DNA of 64,000 nucleotides from Lepus europaeus (taxonomy: Eukaryota > Chordata > Mammalia > Lagomorpha > Leporidae): positions 52,104,716 through 52,168,715 of the forward strand of contig NC_084833.1 of NCBI RefSeq assembly GCF_033115175.1, written 5' to 3'. Under the pieces are notes generated by a model that did no database searches, had not been told where the DNA came from, and worked only from the letters and a program-made list of their open reading frames with translations. The translations under genes were made by a program, and so were the position numbers. Every line of letters starts with the position of its first letter. Position 1 is the first letter of the stretch. Positions 34,174-44,655 of this stretch are shown here, in pieces.

Positions 34174-35211
34174 ATGCCAAGCAAGAAACATAGAAGCGGA
34201 GCTACCAAGAACAAGGAAGGCACTATGACGCCCCCAAGTGAACAAGACATGCCAATGCAAGATTATGAAGATGAAGAGATAGAGCAAATGCAAGAAGCAG
34301 ATTTCAAAAAATTCACAAGAACATTAAGAAGTTCTCAAAAACAAATTCTTGAACTACAGAAATCCTTAATGGACAAGATAGAAAATCTCTCCCGTGAAAA
34401 TGAAATATTAAGGAGGAATCAAAATGAAATGAAACAACTAGTGGAACAGGAAATTGCGATAGTGAAAAAAAACCTCAATGAAATGAAGAACTCAATAGAT
34501 CAAATGGCAAACACATTAGAGAGCCTTAAAAACAGAATGGATGAAGCAGAGGAGAGAATATCGGAATTAGAAGACAGAGAACAGGAAAGGAAACAGTCAA
34601 ATCAAAGAAAAGAAGAAGAAATCAGAAATCTAAAAAATACTGTCAGGAATCTACAGGATACTATTAAAAAACCCAACATTCGGGTTCTAGGAGTTCCTGA
34701 AGGCATGGAAAGGGAGAAAGGATTAGAAGGCCTTTTTAGTGAGATACTAGCAGAAAATTTCCCAGGTTTGGAGAAGGACAGAGACATCCTAGTACAGGAA
34801 GCTCAGAGAACCCCTAATAAACATGATCAAAAGAGATCCTCACCACGACACGTCATAATCAAACTCACCACAGTGAAACACAAAGAAAAGATCCTAAAAT
34901 GTGCAAGAGAGAAACGACAGATTACTCTCAGAGGATCTCCAATTAGACTTACAGCTGATTTCTCATCAGAAACCCTACAAGCCAGGAGAGAATGGCGAGA
35001 TATAGCCCAGGTACTAAGAGAGAAAAACTGCCAGCCCAGAATATTATATCCTGCAAAGCTCTCATTTGTGAATGAAGGTGAAATTAAGACCTTTCACAGC
35101 AAACAGAAATTGAAAGAATTTGTCGCCACTCGTCCAGCCCTGCAAAAGATGCTTAAAGACGTGTTACATACAGAAACACAGAAACACAGTCACCAATATG
35201 AAAGAAGGTAA
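34174..35211 (+). CDS. L1 ORF1 protein (RNA-binding chaperone), intact
   Basis: The 345-residue protein binds L1 RNA as a trimer and acts as a nucleic-acid chaperone in the cytoplasmic ribonucleoprotein needed for retrotransposition. The basic N-terminus ([14 protein letters not shown]) and an acidic stretch near 25-40 lead into a long coiled coil (about 45-160) with heptad-like leucines and many Glu, Lys and Gln. The RRM follows (about 168-255, starting [10 protein letters not shown]), then the C-terminal domain (about 256-325) with [17 protein letters not shown] and [13 protein letters not shown]. Length and order match mammalian ORF1p (human: 338 residues). The ATG at 34174 is the first one after the 5' UTR and starts the conserved protein. 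The stop is TAA. There are no frameshifts or stops. ORF2 follows after 68 bp in another frame. Confidence 0.97.
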   Translation: MPSKKHRSGATKNKEGTMTPPSEQDMPMQDYEDEEIEQMQEADFKKFTRTLRSSQKQILELQKSLMDKIENLSRENEILRRNQNEMKQLVEQEIAIVKKNLNEMKNSIDQMANTLESLKNRMDEAEERISELEDREQERKQSNQRKEEEIRNLKNTVRNLQDTIKKPNIRVLGVPEGMEREKGLEGLFSEILAENFPGLEKDRDILVQEAQRTPNKHDQKRSSPRHVIIKLTTVKHKEKILKCAREKRQITLRGSPIRLTADFSSETLQARREWRDIAQVLREKNCQPRILYPAKLSFVNEGEIKTFHSKQKLKEFVATRPALQKMLKDVLHTETQKHSHQYERR

Positions 35212-35279
35212 AGGAAGGAAACCTCAGAGCAAAAGATCACAGGAATCTCAAACCAGATATTAGAAAATATCTTTGGCAA

Positions 35280-38200
35280 ATGGCAGGGCAAAGTTACTCC
35301 TTCTCAATAGTCACATTGAATGTTAATGGCTTGAATTGTCCAGTTAAAAGACACCGATTGGCTGATTGGATTAAGGAACAAAACCCATCCTTTTGCTGCT
35401 TACAAGAAACCCATCTATCCAACAATGATCCATACAAGCTGAGAGTGAAAGGCTGGAAAAAGATATACCACGCCAACAGAAATGAAAAGAGAGCGGGCGT
35501 AGCCATCTTAATATCGGACAACATAAACTTTACTACAAAAACTGTTAGGAGAGACAAAGAGGGGCACTATATAATGATTAAGGGATCCATTCAACAAGAA
35601 GATATAACGATTATCAACGTATATGCACCTAATTACAGGGCACCAGCTTATTTAAAAGACTTGTTAAGGGACTTAAAGGGAGACTTAGACCCCAATACAA
35701 TAGTACTGGGGGACTTCAATACTCCACTCTCAGAGATAGACAGATCAACAGGACAGAAGATCAACAAGGAGACAGTAGATTTAAATGACACTATAGCCCA
35801 AATGGATCTAACAGACATCTACAGAACATTTCATCCTACATCTAAGGACTTTACATTCTTCTCAGCAGTACATGGAACCCTCTCTAGGATTGACCACATA
35901 CTAGGCCATAAAGCAAGTCTCAGCAAATTCAAAAGAATTAGAATCATACCATGCAGCTTCTCAGACCACAAAGGAATGAAATTGGAAATTGGCAACTCAG
36001 GAATCCCTAGAGCACGTGTAAACACATGGAGATTGAACAATATGCTCCTGAATGAACAACGGGTCATAGAAGAAATTAAAAGAGAAATCAAAAATTTTCT
36101 GGAAGTAAATGAGGATAACAGCACAACATACCAAAACCTATGGGATACAACAAAAGCAGTGTTAAGAGGAAAGTTTATATCAATAGGTGCCTACATCAAG
36201 AAATTGGAAAGGCACCAAATAGATGAGCTTTCAAGTCATCTCAAGGATCTAGAAAATCTGCAGCAAACCAAACCCAAACCCAGTAGGAGAAGAGAAATAA
36301 TTAAAATCAGAGAAGAAATCAACAGGATTGAATCCAAAAAAACATTACAAAAAATCAGCCAAACGAGGAGCTGGTTTTTTGAAAAAATAAACAAAATTGA
36401 CACCCCATTGGCCCAACTAACTAAAAAAAGAAGAGAAAAGACCCAAATCAATAGGATCAGAGATGAAATGGGAAACGTAACAACAGACGCCACAGAAATA
36501 AAAAGAATCATCAGAAATTACTACAAGGACTTGTATGCCAGCAAACAGGGAAATCTATCAGAAATGGACAGATTCTTGGACACATACAACCTCCCTAAAT
36601 TGAGCCAGGAAGACATAGAAAACCTAAACAGACCAATAACTGACACAGAAATTGAAACAGTAATAAAGGCCCTCCCAACAAAGAAAAGCCCAGGACCAGA
36701 TGGATTCACTGCTGAGTTCTACCAGACATTTAGAGAAGAACTAACTCCAATTCTTCTCAAACTATTCAGAGCAATCGAAAAAGAGGGAATCCTCCCAAAT
36801 TCCTTCTATGAAGCCACCATCACCTTAATTCCTAAGCCAGAAAGAGACGCAACATTGAAAGAGAATTACAGACCAATATCCCTGATGAACATAGATGCAA
36901 AAATCCTAAATAAAATTCTGGCCAATAGAATGCAACAACACATCAGAAAGATCATCCACCCAGACCAAGTGGGATTTATCCCTGGTATGCAGGGATGGTT
37001 CAACATTCGCAAAACAATCAACGTAATACACTACATTAACAGACTGCAGAAGAAAAACCATATGATTCTCTCAATAGACGCAGAGAAAGCATTTGATAAA
37101 ATACAACACCCTTTCATGATGAAAACTCTAAGCAAACTGGGTATGGAAGGAACATTCCTTAATACAATCAAAGCAATATATGAAAAACCCACGGCCAACA
37201 TCCTATTGAATGGGGAAAAGTTGGAAGCATTTCCACTGAAATCTGGTACCAGACAGGGATGCCCTCTCTCACCACTGCTATTCAATATAGTTCTGGAAGT
37301 TTTGGCCAGAGCTATTAGGCAAGAAAAAGAAATTAAAGGGATACAAATCGGGAAGGAAGAACTCAAACTATCCCTCTTTGCAGATGATATGATTCTTTAT
37401 TTAGGGGACCCAAAGAACTCTACTAAGAGACTGCTGGAACTCATCGAAGAGTTTGGCAAAGTAGCAGGATATAAAATCAATCCACAAAAATCAACAGCCT
37501 TTGTATACACAGGCAATGCCACGGCTGAGGAAGAACTTCTAAAATCAATCCCATTCACAATAGCTACAAAAACAATCAAATACCTTGGAATAAACTTAAC
37601 CAAAGACGTTAAAGATCTCTACGATGAAAACTACAAAACCTTAAAGAAAGAAATAGAAGAGGATACCAAAAAATGGAGAAATCTTCCATGCTCATGGATT
37701 GGAAGAATCAATATCATCAAAATGTCTATCCTCCCAAAAGCAATTTATACATTCAATGCAATACCCATCAAGATCCCGAAGACCTTCTTCTCAGATATAG
37801 AAAAAATGATGCTGAAATTCATATGGAGACACAGAAGACCTCGAATAGCCAAAGCAATCCTGTACAACAAAAACAAAGCCGGAGGAATCACAATACCTGA
37901 TTTTAGGACATACTACAGGGCAGTTGTTATCAAAACAGCATGGTACTGGTACAGAAACAGATGGATAGACCAATGGAACAGAATAGAAACACCAGAAATC
38001 AATCCAAACACCTACAGCCAACTTATATTTGACCAAAGATCCAAATCTAATCCCTGGAATAAGGACAGTCTATTCAATAAATGGTGCTGGAAAAATTGGA
38101 TTTCCACATGCAGAAGCTTGAAGCAAGACCCATACCTATCACCTTACACAAAAATTCACTCAACATGGATTAAAGACTTAAATCTACGACCCGAAACCAT

Positions 38201-39104
38201 CAAATTATTAGAGAGCATTGGAGAAACCCTGCAAGATATAGGCACAGGCAAAGACTTCCTGGAAAATACTCCAACAGCACAGGCAGTCAAAACCAAAATT
38301 AACATTTGGGATTGCATCAAATTGAGAAGTTTCTGTACTTCAAAAGAAACAGTCAGGAAAGTGAAGAGGCAACCAACAGAATGGGAAAAAATATTCGCAA
38401 ACTATACTACAGATAAAGGATTGATAACCAGAATCTACAAAGAAATCAAGAAAATCCACAACAACAAAACAAACAACCCACTTAAGAAATGGGCCAAGGA
38501 CCTCAATAGACATTTTTCGAAAGAGGAAACCCAAATGGCCAACAGACACATGAAAAAATGTTCAAGATCACTAGCAATCAGAGAAATGCAAATCAAAACC
38601 ACAATGAGGTTCCATCTCACCCCGGTGAGAATAGCTCACATTCAGAAATCTACCAACAACAGATGCTGGAGAGGATGTGGGGAAAAAGGGACACTAACCC
38701 ACTGTTGGTGGGAATGCAAACTGGTTAAGCCACTATGGAAGTCTGTCTGGAGATTCCTCAGAAACCTGAACATAACCCTACCATACAACCCAGCCATCCC
38801 ACTCCTTGGAATTTACCCAAAGGAATTTAATTTGACAAATAAAAAAGCCATCTGCACATTAATGTTTATTGCAGCTCAATTCACAATAGCTAAGACCTGG
38901 AACCAACCCAAATGCCCATCAACAGTAGACTGGATAAAGAAATTATGGGACATGTACTCCATAGAATACTATACAGCAGTAAGAAACAACGAAACCCAGT
39001 CATTTGCAACAAGATGGAGCAATCTGGAAAACATCATGCTGAGTGAATTAAGCCAGTCCCAAAGAGAAAAATATCATTTGTTTTCCCTGATCGATGACAA
39101 CTGA
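35280..39104 (+). CDS. L1 ORF2 protein (endonuclease-reverse transcriptase), intact
   Basis: The 1274-residue enzyme nicks target DNA and copies L1 RNA there (target-primed reverse transcription). The APE-type endonuclease domain (1-240) keeps N14 (LNVNGLN), E43 (QETHL), Y115 (VYAPN), D145 and N147 (LGDFNTPLS), D205, D229 and H230 (SDHKGMK). The reverse transcriptase domain (about 500-770) shows [25 protein letters not shown] and the catalytic FADD at 700-703. The cysteine-rich C-terminus has C1129, C1133, H1141, C1142 and C1146. Length matches human ORF2p (1275). The ATG at 35280 opens the conserved [19 protein letters not shown] start. Translation is probably by reinitiation after ORF1, as in other mammals. 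No stop or frameshift is present. Competence is likely from these features but unproven. Confidence 0.97.
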   Translation: MAGQSYSFSIVTLNVNGLNCPVKRHRLADWIKEQNPSFCCLQETHLSNNDPYKLRVKGWKKIYHANRNEKRAGVAILISDNINFTTKTVRRDKEGHYIMIKGSIQQEDITIINVYAPNYRAPAYLKDLLRDLKGDLDPNTIVLGDFNTPLSEIDRSTGQKINKETVDLNDTIAQMDLTDIYRTFHPTSKDFTFFSAVHGTLSRIDHILGHKASLSKFKRIRIIPCSFSDHKGMKLEIGNSGIPRARVNTWRLNNMLLNEQRVIEEIKREIKNFLEVNEDNSTTYQNLWDTTKAVLRGKFISIGAYIKKLERHQIDELSSHLKDLENLQQTKPKPSRRREIIKIREEINRIESKKTLQKISQTRSWFFEKINKIDTPLAQLTKKRREKTQINRIRDEMGNVTTDATEIKRIIRNYYKDLYASKQGNLSEMDRFLDTYNLPKLSQEDIENLNRPITDTEIETVIKALPTKKSPGPDGFTAEFYQTFREELTPILLKLFRAIEKEGILPNSFYEATITLIPKPERDATLKENYRPISLMNIDAKILNKILANRMQQHIRKIIHPDQVGFIPGMQGWFNIRKTINVIHYINRLQKKNHMILSIDAEKAFDKIQHPFMMKTLSKLGMEGTFLNTIKAIYEKPTANILLNGEKLEAFPLKSGTRQGCPLSPLLFNIVLEVLARAIRQEKEIKGIQIGKEELKLSLFADDMILYLGDPKNSTKRLLELIEEFGKVAGYKINPQKSTAFVYTGNATAEEELLKSIPFTIATKTIKYLGINLTKDVKDLYDENYKTLKKEIEEDTKKWRNLPCSWIGRINIIKMSILPKAIYTFNAIPIKIPKTFFSDIEKMMLKFIWRHRRPRIAKAILYNKNKAGGITIPDFRTYYRAVVIKTAWYWYRNRWIDQWNRIETPEINPNTYSQLIFDQRSKSNPWNKDSLFNKWCWKNWISTCRSLKQDPYLSPYTKIHSTWIKDLNLRPETIKLLESIGETLQDIGTGKDFLENTPTAQAVKTKINIWDCIKLRSFCTSKETVRKVKRQPTEWEKIFANYTTDKGLITRIYKEIKKIHNNKTNNPLKKWAKDLNRHFSKEETQMANRHMKKCSRSLAIREMQIKTTMRFHLTPVRIAHIQKSTNNRCWRGCGEKGTLTHCWWECKLVKPLWKSVWRFLRNLNITLPYNPAIPLLGIYPKEFNLTNKKAICTLMFIAAQFTIAKTWNQPKCPSTVDWIKKLWDMYSIEYYTAVRNNETQSFATRWSNLENIMLSELSQSQREKYHLFSLIDDN

Positions 39105-40541
39105 GCGCCAAAGAGGAAACCTGTTAAGTGAAATGGACACTATAAGCAACAATGAACTGATCAGCTCCTGTCCTGACTTTAGATGTACAATGTAATACTT
39201 TATCCTTTTTAGTATTTGTTGTTGTTGTTGTTGTTCTAGTACTATTGGTTGAACTCAGTAATTAACACACAATTATTCTCAGGTGTTTAAATTTTAACTG
39301 AAAAGTGATCCCTGTTAAATCTAAGAGTGGAAAAAGAGAGGGAGGAGATGAACAATTTGGAACATGCTCAATCGGACTGGCCGCAAATGGTGGAGTTAGA
39401 AATGTGCAGGGGATTCCAACACAATTCCATCAAGATGGCATGTACCAATGCCATCGCACTAGTCCAAGTGATCAATTTCAGCTCACAATTGATAGCTCTG
39501 ATAGGTCTAAGAGTCAAAGAGATCACACAAACAAGACAAGTATCTGCTAATACTAACTGATAGAAACAAAAAGGGAGAGAAAGATCCAACATGGGAAGTG
39601 GGATACACAGCAGACTCATAGGATGGCAGATGTCCTAAACAACACTCCGGCCTCAGAATCAGCCCTCAAGGCATTCAGATCTGGCTGAAGAGCCCATGAG
39701 AGTATAGCAGGCATGGAAAGCCAAGATATCATGGGAAAAAAAAAAAAAAGACCTAAATGAATGATCTCTGTGAGTGAGATCCCAGTGGAAAGAACGGGGC
39801 CATCAAAGAAGGAGATGCCCTTCTCCGAAGGGAGGAGAGAACCTCCACTTTGACTATGACCCTATCGGAATAAGACCAAAGTCAGCGAACTCTAAAGGCT
39901 TCCATAGCCCTGGCAACTCATGACTAGAGCCTAGGGAGATTACTGACGCCATGAACAGGAGTGTCAAATTGTTAAGTCAGCAACAGGAGTCACTGTGTAC
40001 TTACACCCCATGCGGGATCTGTCCCTAATGTGTCGTCTAAAGCCAAGTGATGCTATGACTGGTACTGAAACACTATTTTTATACTTTGCGTTTCTGTGTG
40101 GGCGCAGACTGATGAGGTCTTTGCTAATTATATACTGAAGTGATCTTCTGTATATAAAGAGAATTGGAAATGAAAAAAAAAAAAAACAACCTGGTGTTAA
40201 AATGGAAATGGCATAGAAAATTAATTATTTTGAAAAAAAAAATTATGTAGGATCTCTGTCTTTAATGTGCTGTACATTGCTATTTAATGCTATAATTAGT
40301 AATCCAATGGTAGTTTTTTCACTCGATGTTGCTATATGGGCAAAATGTTGAAACCTTTACCTAATATATACTAAATTGATCCTCTGTATACAAAGAGAAT
40401 TGAAAATGAATCTTTACATGAATGGAAGGGGAAAGGGAGCGGGAGGGGGGAGGGTTGCGGGCGGGAGGGAAGTTATGGGAGGGGGGAAGCCATTGTAACC
40501 CACAAGCTATACTTTGGAAATTTATATTCATTAAATAAAAG
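39105..40541 (+). other. L1 3' UTR with internal duplication and G-rich tract
   Basis: A (GTT)n run lies at 39220-39234. Two diverged versions of one module lie at about 40005-40176 and 40246-40411, each with GGATCT...CTAATGTG/TTAATGTG and ending in TATATAAAGAGAATTG or its variant TATACAAAGAGAATTG. The G-rich tract at about 40428-40489 (repeated GGGAGGGGGG-type runs) is typical of mammalian L1 3' UTRs and could fold as a G-quadruplex. Three chance open frames of about 80 codons occur at 39305-39619. Confidence 0.8.
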
Positions 40542-40556
40542 TTTAATAAAAAAAAA
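40534..40556 (+). terminator. L1 polyadenylation signal and poly(A) tail
   Basis: AATAAAAG near 40534 and TAATAAA near 40545 precede an A-run that merges with the AAA of the target duplication at 40557. Confidence 0.85.
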
Positions 40557-40762
40557 AAAGATTTATTTATTTGAAAGTCAGAGTTACACAGAGAGAGGAG
40601 AGGCAGAGAGAGAAAGGTCTTCCATCCGCTGGTTCACTCCTCAGATGGCCGCATCAGCCGGAGCTGTGCCAATCCAAAGCCAGGAGCCACGAACTTCTTC
40701 CGGGTCTCCCACGCGGGTACTCTAACCAGTGCTCATATGGGATGCCAGCACAGCCCTGGCCC
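40557..40762 (-). mobile_element. CSINE, antisense, main part beyond the L1
   Basis: It repeats the 18-bp target (40557-40574) and continues with AAAGTCAGAGTTACACAGAG, GGTCTTCCATCCGCTGGTTCAC and CTTCCGGGTCTCCCACGCGGG. It then jumps to CCAGTGCTCATATGGGATGCC, so a middle portion is missing compared with full copies. It ends at CCTGGCCCC. Confidence 0.88.
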
Positions 40763-42149
40763 CTCAATTTGGTTTTAATCAATGATTTGTTCTTGGAGTG
40801 GTTGCAAAAACTGTAGATAAGCTTACTAAGGACTGTATAAACAAGAAGGTCTGGTATCAAACTTCAGGTCTAAATTGCTTGAAGCATTATAAACATTCGA
40901 TTCATAACTAGATTGTATAAGGATATTGGCTGAGATGAGACTCACTGTGTTACTTGTTCCAGCAGCGAACATCATGAAACCCCATTCCATTCGATAGGCA
41001 CATGTGAAAGGCGCATTGTCATTGGTGGTAATGGGGGGAAGTGTTCCTTCATTGTTCTTGGGCTTTTTGTATTGAACTCTTGATAGTAAGTTAAATGTGC
41101 CTTGAAATAGTTGTTTTTTTAAGTTCAAGGAATAATATGAGTTTATTGTACTCTTAAATATTTTAATTTTGGGGGGCTGTAGAGAACAGATTCATTTTGG
41201 AAAATTGTTGGTGTGCCCTTCAAAGTGAAGGAAAAGCCTGTCTTATTTTTAAAAGATTACTTTATCCCAACTGTGTCCTAACAGACATGGAGATATGACA
41301 CTTGTTACTTGATGTTTTGTCCCAGGATATTGCAGGAAAAGTTAATGTGGGACAGCCTCACAGGTGCCTGCCTGGGGAAAGGATATTCTGGAACTGTGGG
41401 TGGCCTAAGTGAGACTTTTTGTGAACTGGAAAAAAAGTATAGTGATCATTTCTAGCAAATTCATTTGATCATTTAGATAAATGTGGCATTATTTCTTCAT
41501 ACTTCCATCCAATCCAGGAGGTGAATTTTTTTCGTCAGATCACTGTATAAGTCACCAATTTGAATTTTTTGCTTGGTGATAATGGAGCCTGAGATGAGTG
41601 GAAGATAAATATTCCGGCTTGTCCCAGCGCTTAAGTGCAGTTTTAACAAGGGTGACTTAAGTTCTCTCTTAGTCATTCAAACCAGTTGTAAGTATCTTGC
41701 ATGTTTGTGCTTTAGGCAGAGGGTGGGTTGAAGGCATGGTTTGTGTGACTACCAGCAAGAAGTCCACCTCTAAAATTCTCATTGTTTATGGGGGTTGCAG
41801 GGTAAGTAGCCAAATGTGTTTGAATCAAAATCGGCTTACTGTGTCAAGGCTTTTATATATATCGAAGATCACAGCAGAAACAGCCTCGGTGGATTTTCAG
41901 TAGGTCAAGAAGTAATTTGTAAAACGTGTTATTAACATGTGCACAAATTTAGCCAGCATCTTTCTTTGCCATATAAGGTTAACAGCCAGTTTTAAAGTAT
42001 GTGGACTTTTTTTTCTTATTATTGTTAAAAGTTTCTCAAGATATGCTTCTGTATAAGATTGAAACTGTGGAGAAAGATGGAGATGAAAAGTGTCCCCTGG
42101 ATGTGACCTTGACCCCCATTTCATTCTCCGGGAGCAGCAACTGTTAAAT
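40763..42149. other. Unique-looking AT-rich sequence
   Basis: No open frame longer than 100 codons and no repeat that I can name. It has the look of 3'-UTR-like sequence and could in principle be the long tail of the WTAP retrocopy or ordinary intergenic DNA. I cannot decide. Confidence 0.35.
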
Positions 42150-42490
42150 TTCTTCAGTATCAGCCGGCACCGTGGCTCACTTGGCTAATCCTCCACCTGC
42201 GGCACCAGCACCCCAGGTTCTAGTCCTGGTTGCTCCTCTTCCAGTCCATCTCTCTGCTGTGGCCCGGGAAGGCAGTGGAGGGTGGCCAAAGTGTTTGGGT
42301 CCCTGTACCCACATGGGAGACTGGGAGGAAGCACCCGGCTCCTGGCTTCAGATCGGTATAGTGTAGGCCGTAGCAGCCATTAGGGGAGTGAACCAATGGA
42401 AGGAAGACCTTTCTGTCTCTCTCTCACTGTCTATAACCCTACCTGCCAAGTAAAAATAAAAAAAAAATTTTTAAAAATTCTTTAGTATCA
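42150..42490 (+). mobile_element. CSINE, sense, with 13-bp target duplication
   Basis: The SINE itself is 42163-42477 (GCCGGCACCGTGGCTCACTTGG head, CTGTGGCCCGGGAAGGCAGTGG body, CTCTCTCTCACTG tract, A-rich tail). TTCTTCAGTATCA at 42150-42162 and TTCTTTAGTATCA at 42478-42490 are the target duplication, with one mismatch. Confidence 0.92.
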
Positions 42491-42533
42491 TCAAGATAAT
42501 TTCTGTGCATATATAGTCATTTTATGTATATTT

Positions 42534-42911
42534 CTCTTATGACACCATAAACAAGAGTGTCAATTTGTTAAGTCAACAACAGGAGTCACTGTGCACTTAC
42601 TCCTCATGTAGGATCTCTGTCCTTAACGTGTTGTTCAATGTGAATTAATGCTATAACTAGTACTCAAACAGCATTTTACACTTTATGTTTCTGTGTGGGT
42701 GCAAACTGTTGAAATCTTTACTTAATATATACTAAATTGATCTCCTGTATATAAAGAGAATTGAAAATGCATCTTGATGTGAATGGAATGGGAGAGGGAG
42801 CGGGAGATGGGAGGGTTGCAGGTGGGAGGGAAGTTATGGGGGGAGGGGAGCCATTGTAATCCATAAGCTGTACTTTGGAAATTTATATTCATTAAATAAA
42901 AGTGAAAAAAA
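42534..42911 (+). mobile_element. L1 3' end, heavily 5'-truncated
   Basis: Only the last 380 bp or so of a rabbit L1 are present: ACCATAAACAAGAGTGTCAATTTGTTAAGTC, a single copy of the module ending TATATAAAGAGAATTG, the G-rich tract (42788-42851) and ATTAAATAAAAGTG with an A-run. It differs from the 32.9-kb L1 by having the module once. Confidence 0.88.
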
Positions 42912-43726
42912 GACAAATGTGATCATACCGTTCATATAGATGATTCTTCCATTTTATCTCTGGCATTTGTTCTATTAGTATGTCTAGATTACTACATTTT
43001 AAATGGTTACATGCTGTTTCTATTATATTAATGAATCATTTATCCCAATCACTTATAAATAATTTTTTTGTCCTTTAAAATTATGCTGTAAGTCAGAGTA
43101 TGCCAAATACCAAAAAGTATATTACTAATTGAGACAACAGTCAGTACTCCGTCTGGAAAAATTCATGTAGAATGAGTTTGGTTTTTCATTTCCCCATTTT
43201 CCTCACTTTTAATTGTGAAGGAGGAAGATCCCTGAATTTTTTGTTCACCTTAGTTAAAAACTTTCACTCACGTAAAATGCATGCATTTTAGGGTGGCTAG
43301 GAAGGTGTGTTTCAGGTTGCATTGAGATAATTGTGCACACATTTCCCCAGAACAGCCCGCTGCCCTTCCTCTTGATAGCAAGAGCAACATACAACGTCAT
43401 TCCTTTTCTTACGTCTTCTCTTGAAGTATTTCCTACTATATTTGCTTCATGAGTCAATCGACTTGGGGAACAGGCTGGGTTTTTTTTTTTCTTGCTTTTA
43501 ATTTTTAAAAATTACTTCAAAATCAGTGGCAATTAAATCACTTTTTGGTATCACATGCAGCACATATTTTACACGACATAGTTAATGTAAAACTGCAGAA
43601 TGTTTAAAGAACAGTGGTTTTATTAAGATTTGTTTTAACCACTAAATTTAGCATGTTATAAGACTAGCTTAAAATAGCATTTGTTTATTAAAAGGTAGGA
43701 TTTTTTGAAAACAAAACAAAAAAAAG
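42912..43726. other. AT-rich intergenic, nothing recognised
   Basis: No gene or nameable repeat. Confidence 0.4.
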
Positions 43727-43789
43727 CAGAGCATTTGGGACTCAGGATGCCGACGTCCCTTAACCCACTGTGCCACAATACCAACCCCA
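43727..43789 (-). mobile_element. CSINE head fragment, antisense
   Basis: GGACTCAGGATGCCGACG and CCACTGTGCCACAATACCAACCCC are the reversed tRNA-like head of a CSINE. The body is missing. Confidence 0.6.
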
Positions 43790-43953
43790 AATTTACACAA
43801 TTTTTTAATTGACAATAATGCTTCAATAAAACATTGAGGTGAAGGGGCTAAAGGAATCAGAATGAGAGAGGAAAAAGGAGCCTCCAGCTTTGGGGCCTGC
43901 AAAGCATCAGAGTAGCTGGTGGAATTCTCTCAGACCTAGGAAGGGGAGTTCCC
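43790..43953. other. Left flank of the provirus
   Basis: Short unique-looking stretch ending TTCCC, which with GTCCC after the right LTR would be a 5-bp target duplication with one mismatch. Confidence 0.4.
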
Positions 43954-44119
43954 TGGTAGTTTTGGGATCCTCAAGGAGAGAAGGCCTACACTTCCGGGGA
44001 TGGAGAGTCCCTACCCACACTTCCGGGAATGAAAAGTCCTTGTCAAGGTCCCCACAGGTGCCTAAAGGCCAACCAGTGAGGATCACCTGCCTCAACCTTT
44101 AACCCCCACGCCCTGTATC

Positions 44120-44126
44120 TATAAAA
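44120..44126 (+). promoter_or_regulatory. TATA box of the 5' LTR
   Basis: TATAAAA, with the equivalent at 48699-48705 in the 3' LTR. Confidence 0.85.
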
Positions 44127-44209
44127 GGAGCCCTCCCAACCTCTGACGTGCAACTTCCTGAGCCCCTGCTCTGTTGGGACTGGGGAACCTCGCCCAGGAG
44201 CGGAATCCC

Positions 44210-44215
44210 AATAAA
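44210..44215 (+). terminator. Polyadenylation signal of the 5' LTR
   Basis: AATAAA, about 90 bp after the TATA box. The equivalent in the 3' LTR is 48789-48794. Confidence 0.8.
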
Positions 44216-44278
44216 AGCTTGTGAATTAACTGATTAGTCTGCCGGGGAAGATTTGTTATGCGCTGAACACCTTCCAGA

Positions 44279-44296
44279 TGGTGCTGAAACCCAGGA
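44279..44296 (+). promoter_or_regulatory. Primer-binding site, tRNA-Phe type
   Basis: TGGTGCTGAAACCCAGGA begins two bases after the LTR. It matches the complement of the tRNA-Phe 3' end at 16 of 18 positions, and both differences are what CpG decay would give (CG to TG and CG to CA). Phe priming is the mark of the ERV-F group. Confidence 0.8.
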
Positions 44297-44393
44297 GCTG
44301 AGAGTGTGCGCCTCCCCTTTCTCGGTTCGAGGCCCCCTCGCTCCTTGAATCTGTCTGGTGGCCCAGGCTGACTACAGACCACACTCGACCAAC

Positions 44394-44400
44394 TGTAAGT
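44394..44400 (+). promoter_or_regulatory. Probable retroviral splice donor
   Basis: T|GTAAGT lies in the leader between the primer-binding site and gag, where the donor for spliced env mRNA is expected. Confidence 0.55.
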
Positions 44401-44655
44401 AACTCCTCCCCTGCTCTCCCTCCCTCCTGTGGGTTGGCCCAGTCTCTGCAATCTCTGGCTAGCTTCACCATCCAGAGACCTCCAAATCGTGCGCACATGG
44501 GCTCTGTTCTCCACTGATTAGCCACCCAGTGACTGTGGAGACATCCCGTCGCTGGCTTGGCCCAGTAGAGGACTGACCTCTTACCCGTCTACTGAAGTCC
44601 AGGACAGGGGACGCCTTGCCCGAATTCCAGTAGATCCCAGGCTGCCGGGGAGACC

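Larger units (their letters stand above)
32908..40556 (+). mobile_element. Full-length L1 retrotransposon with intact ORF1 and ORF2
   Basis: This is a complete non-LTR retrotransposon of about 7.65 kb. It has a GGGGGCGGAGCC start with a YY1-like motif, a 5' UTR with two tandem units, ORF1 (34174-35211), a 68-bp spacer, ORF2 (35280-39104), a 3' UTR of about 1.4 kb with a G-rich tract, an ATTAAATAAAAG polyadenylation region and a poly(A) tail. A perfect 18-bp target-site duplication flanks it. Both reading frames are unbroken and every catalytic residue that I can place is kept. These are the hallmarks of a recent, possibly retrotransposition-competent copy. It sits inside an antisense CSINE tail. 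Activity itself cannot be read from sequence. Confidence 0.95.
43954..44276 (+). repeat. Provirus 5' LTR
   Basis: It begins TGGTAG and ends TTCCA, giving the usual TG...CA ends. At 323 bp it is short for a class I LTR. It holds a TATA box at 44120 and AATAAA at 44210. An ACTTCCGGG element occurs twice (43990 and 44019 areas), resembling ETS-type sites. Confidence 0.93.

Noticed and set aside
35294-38620. Several minus-strand frames of 60-111 codons
   Set aside because: Antisense shadows of L1 ORF2. The A-rich sense strand leaves hydrophobic antisense frames.
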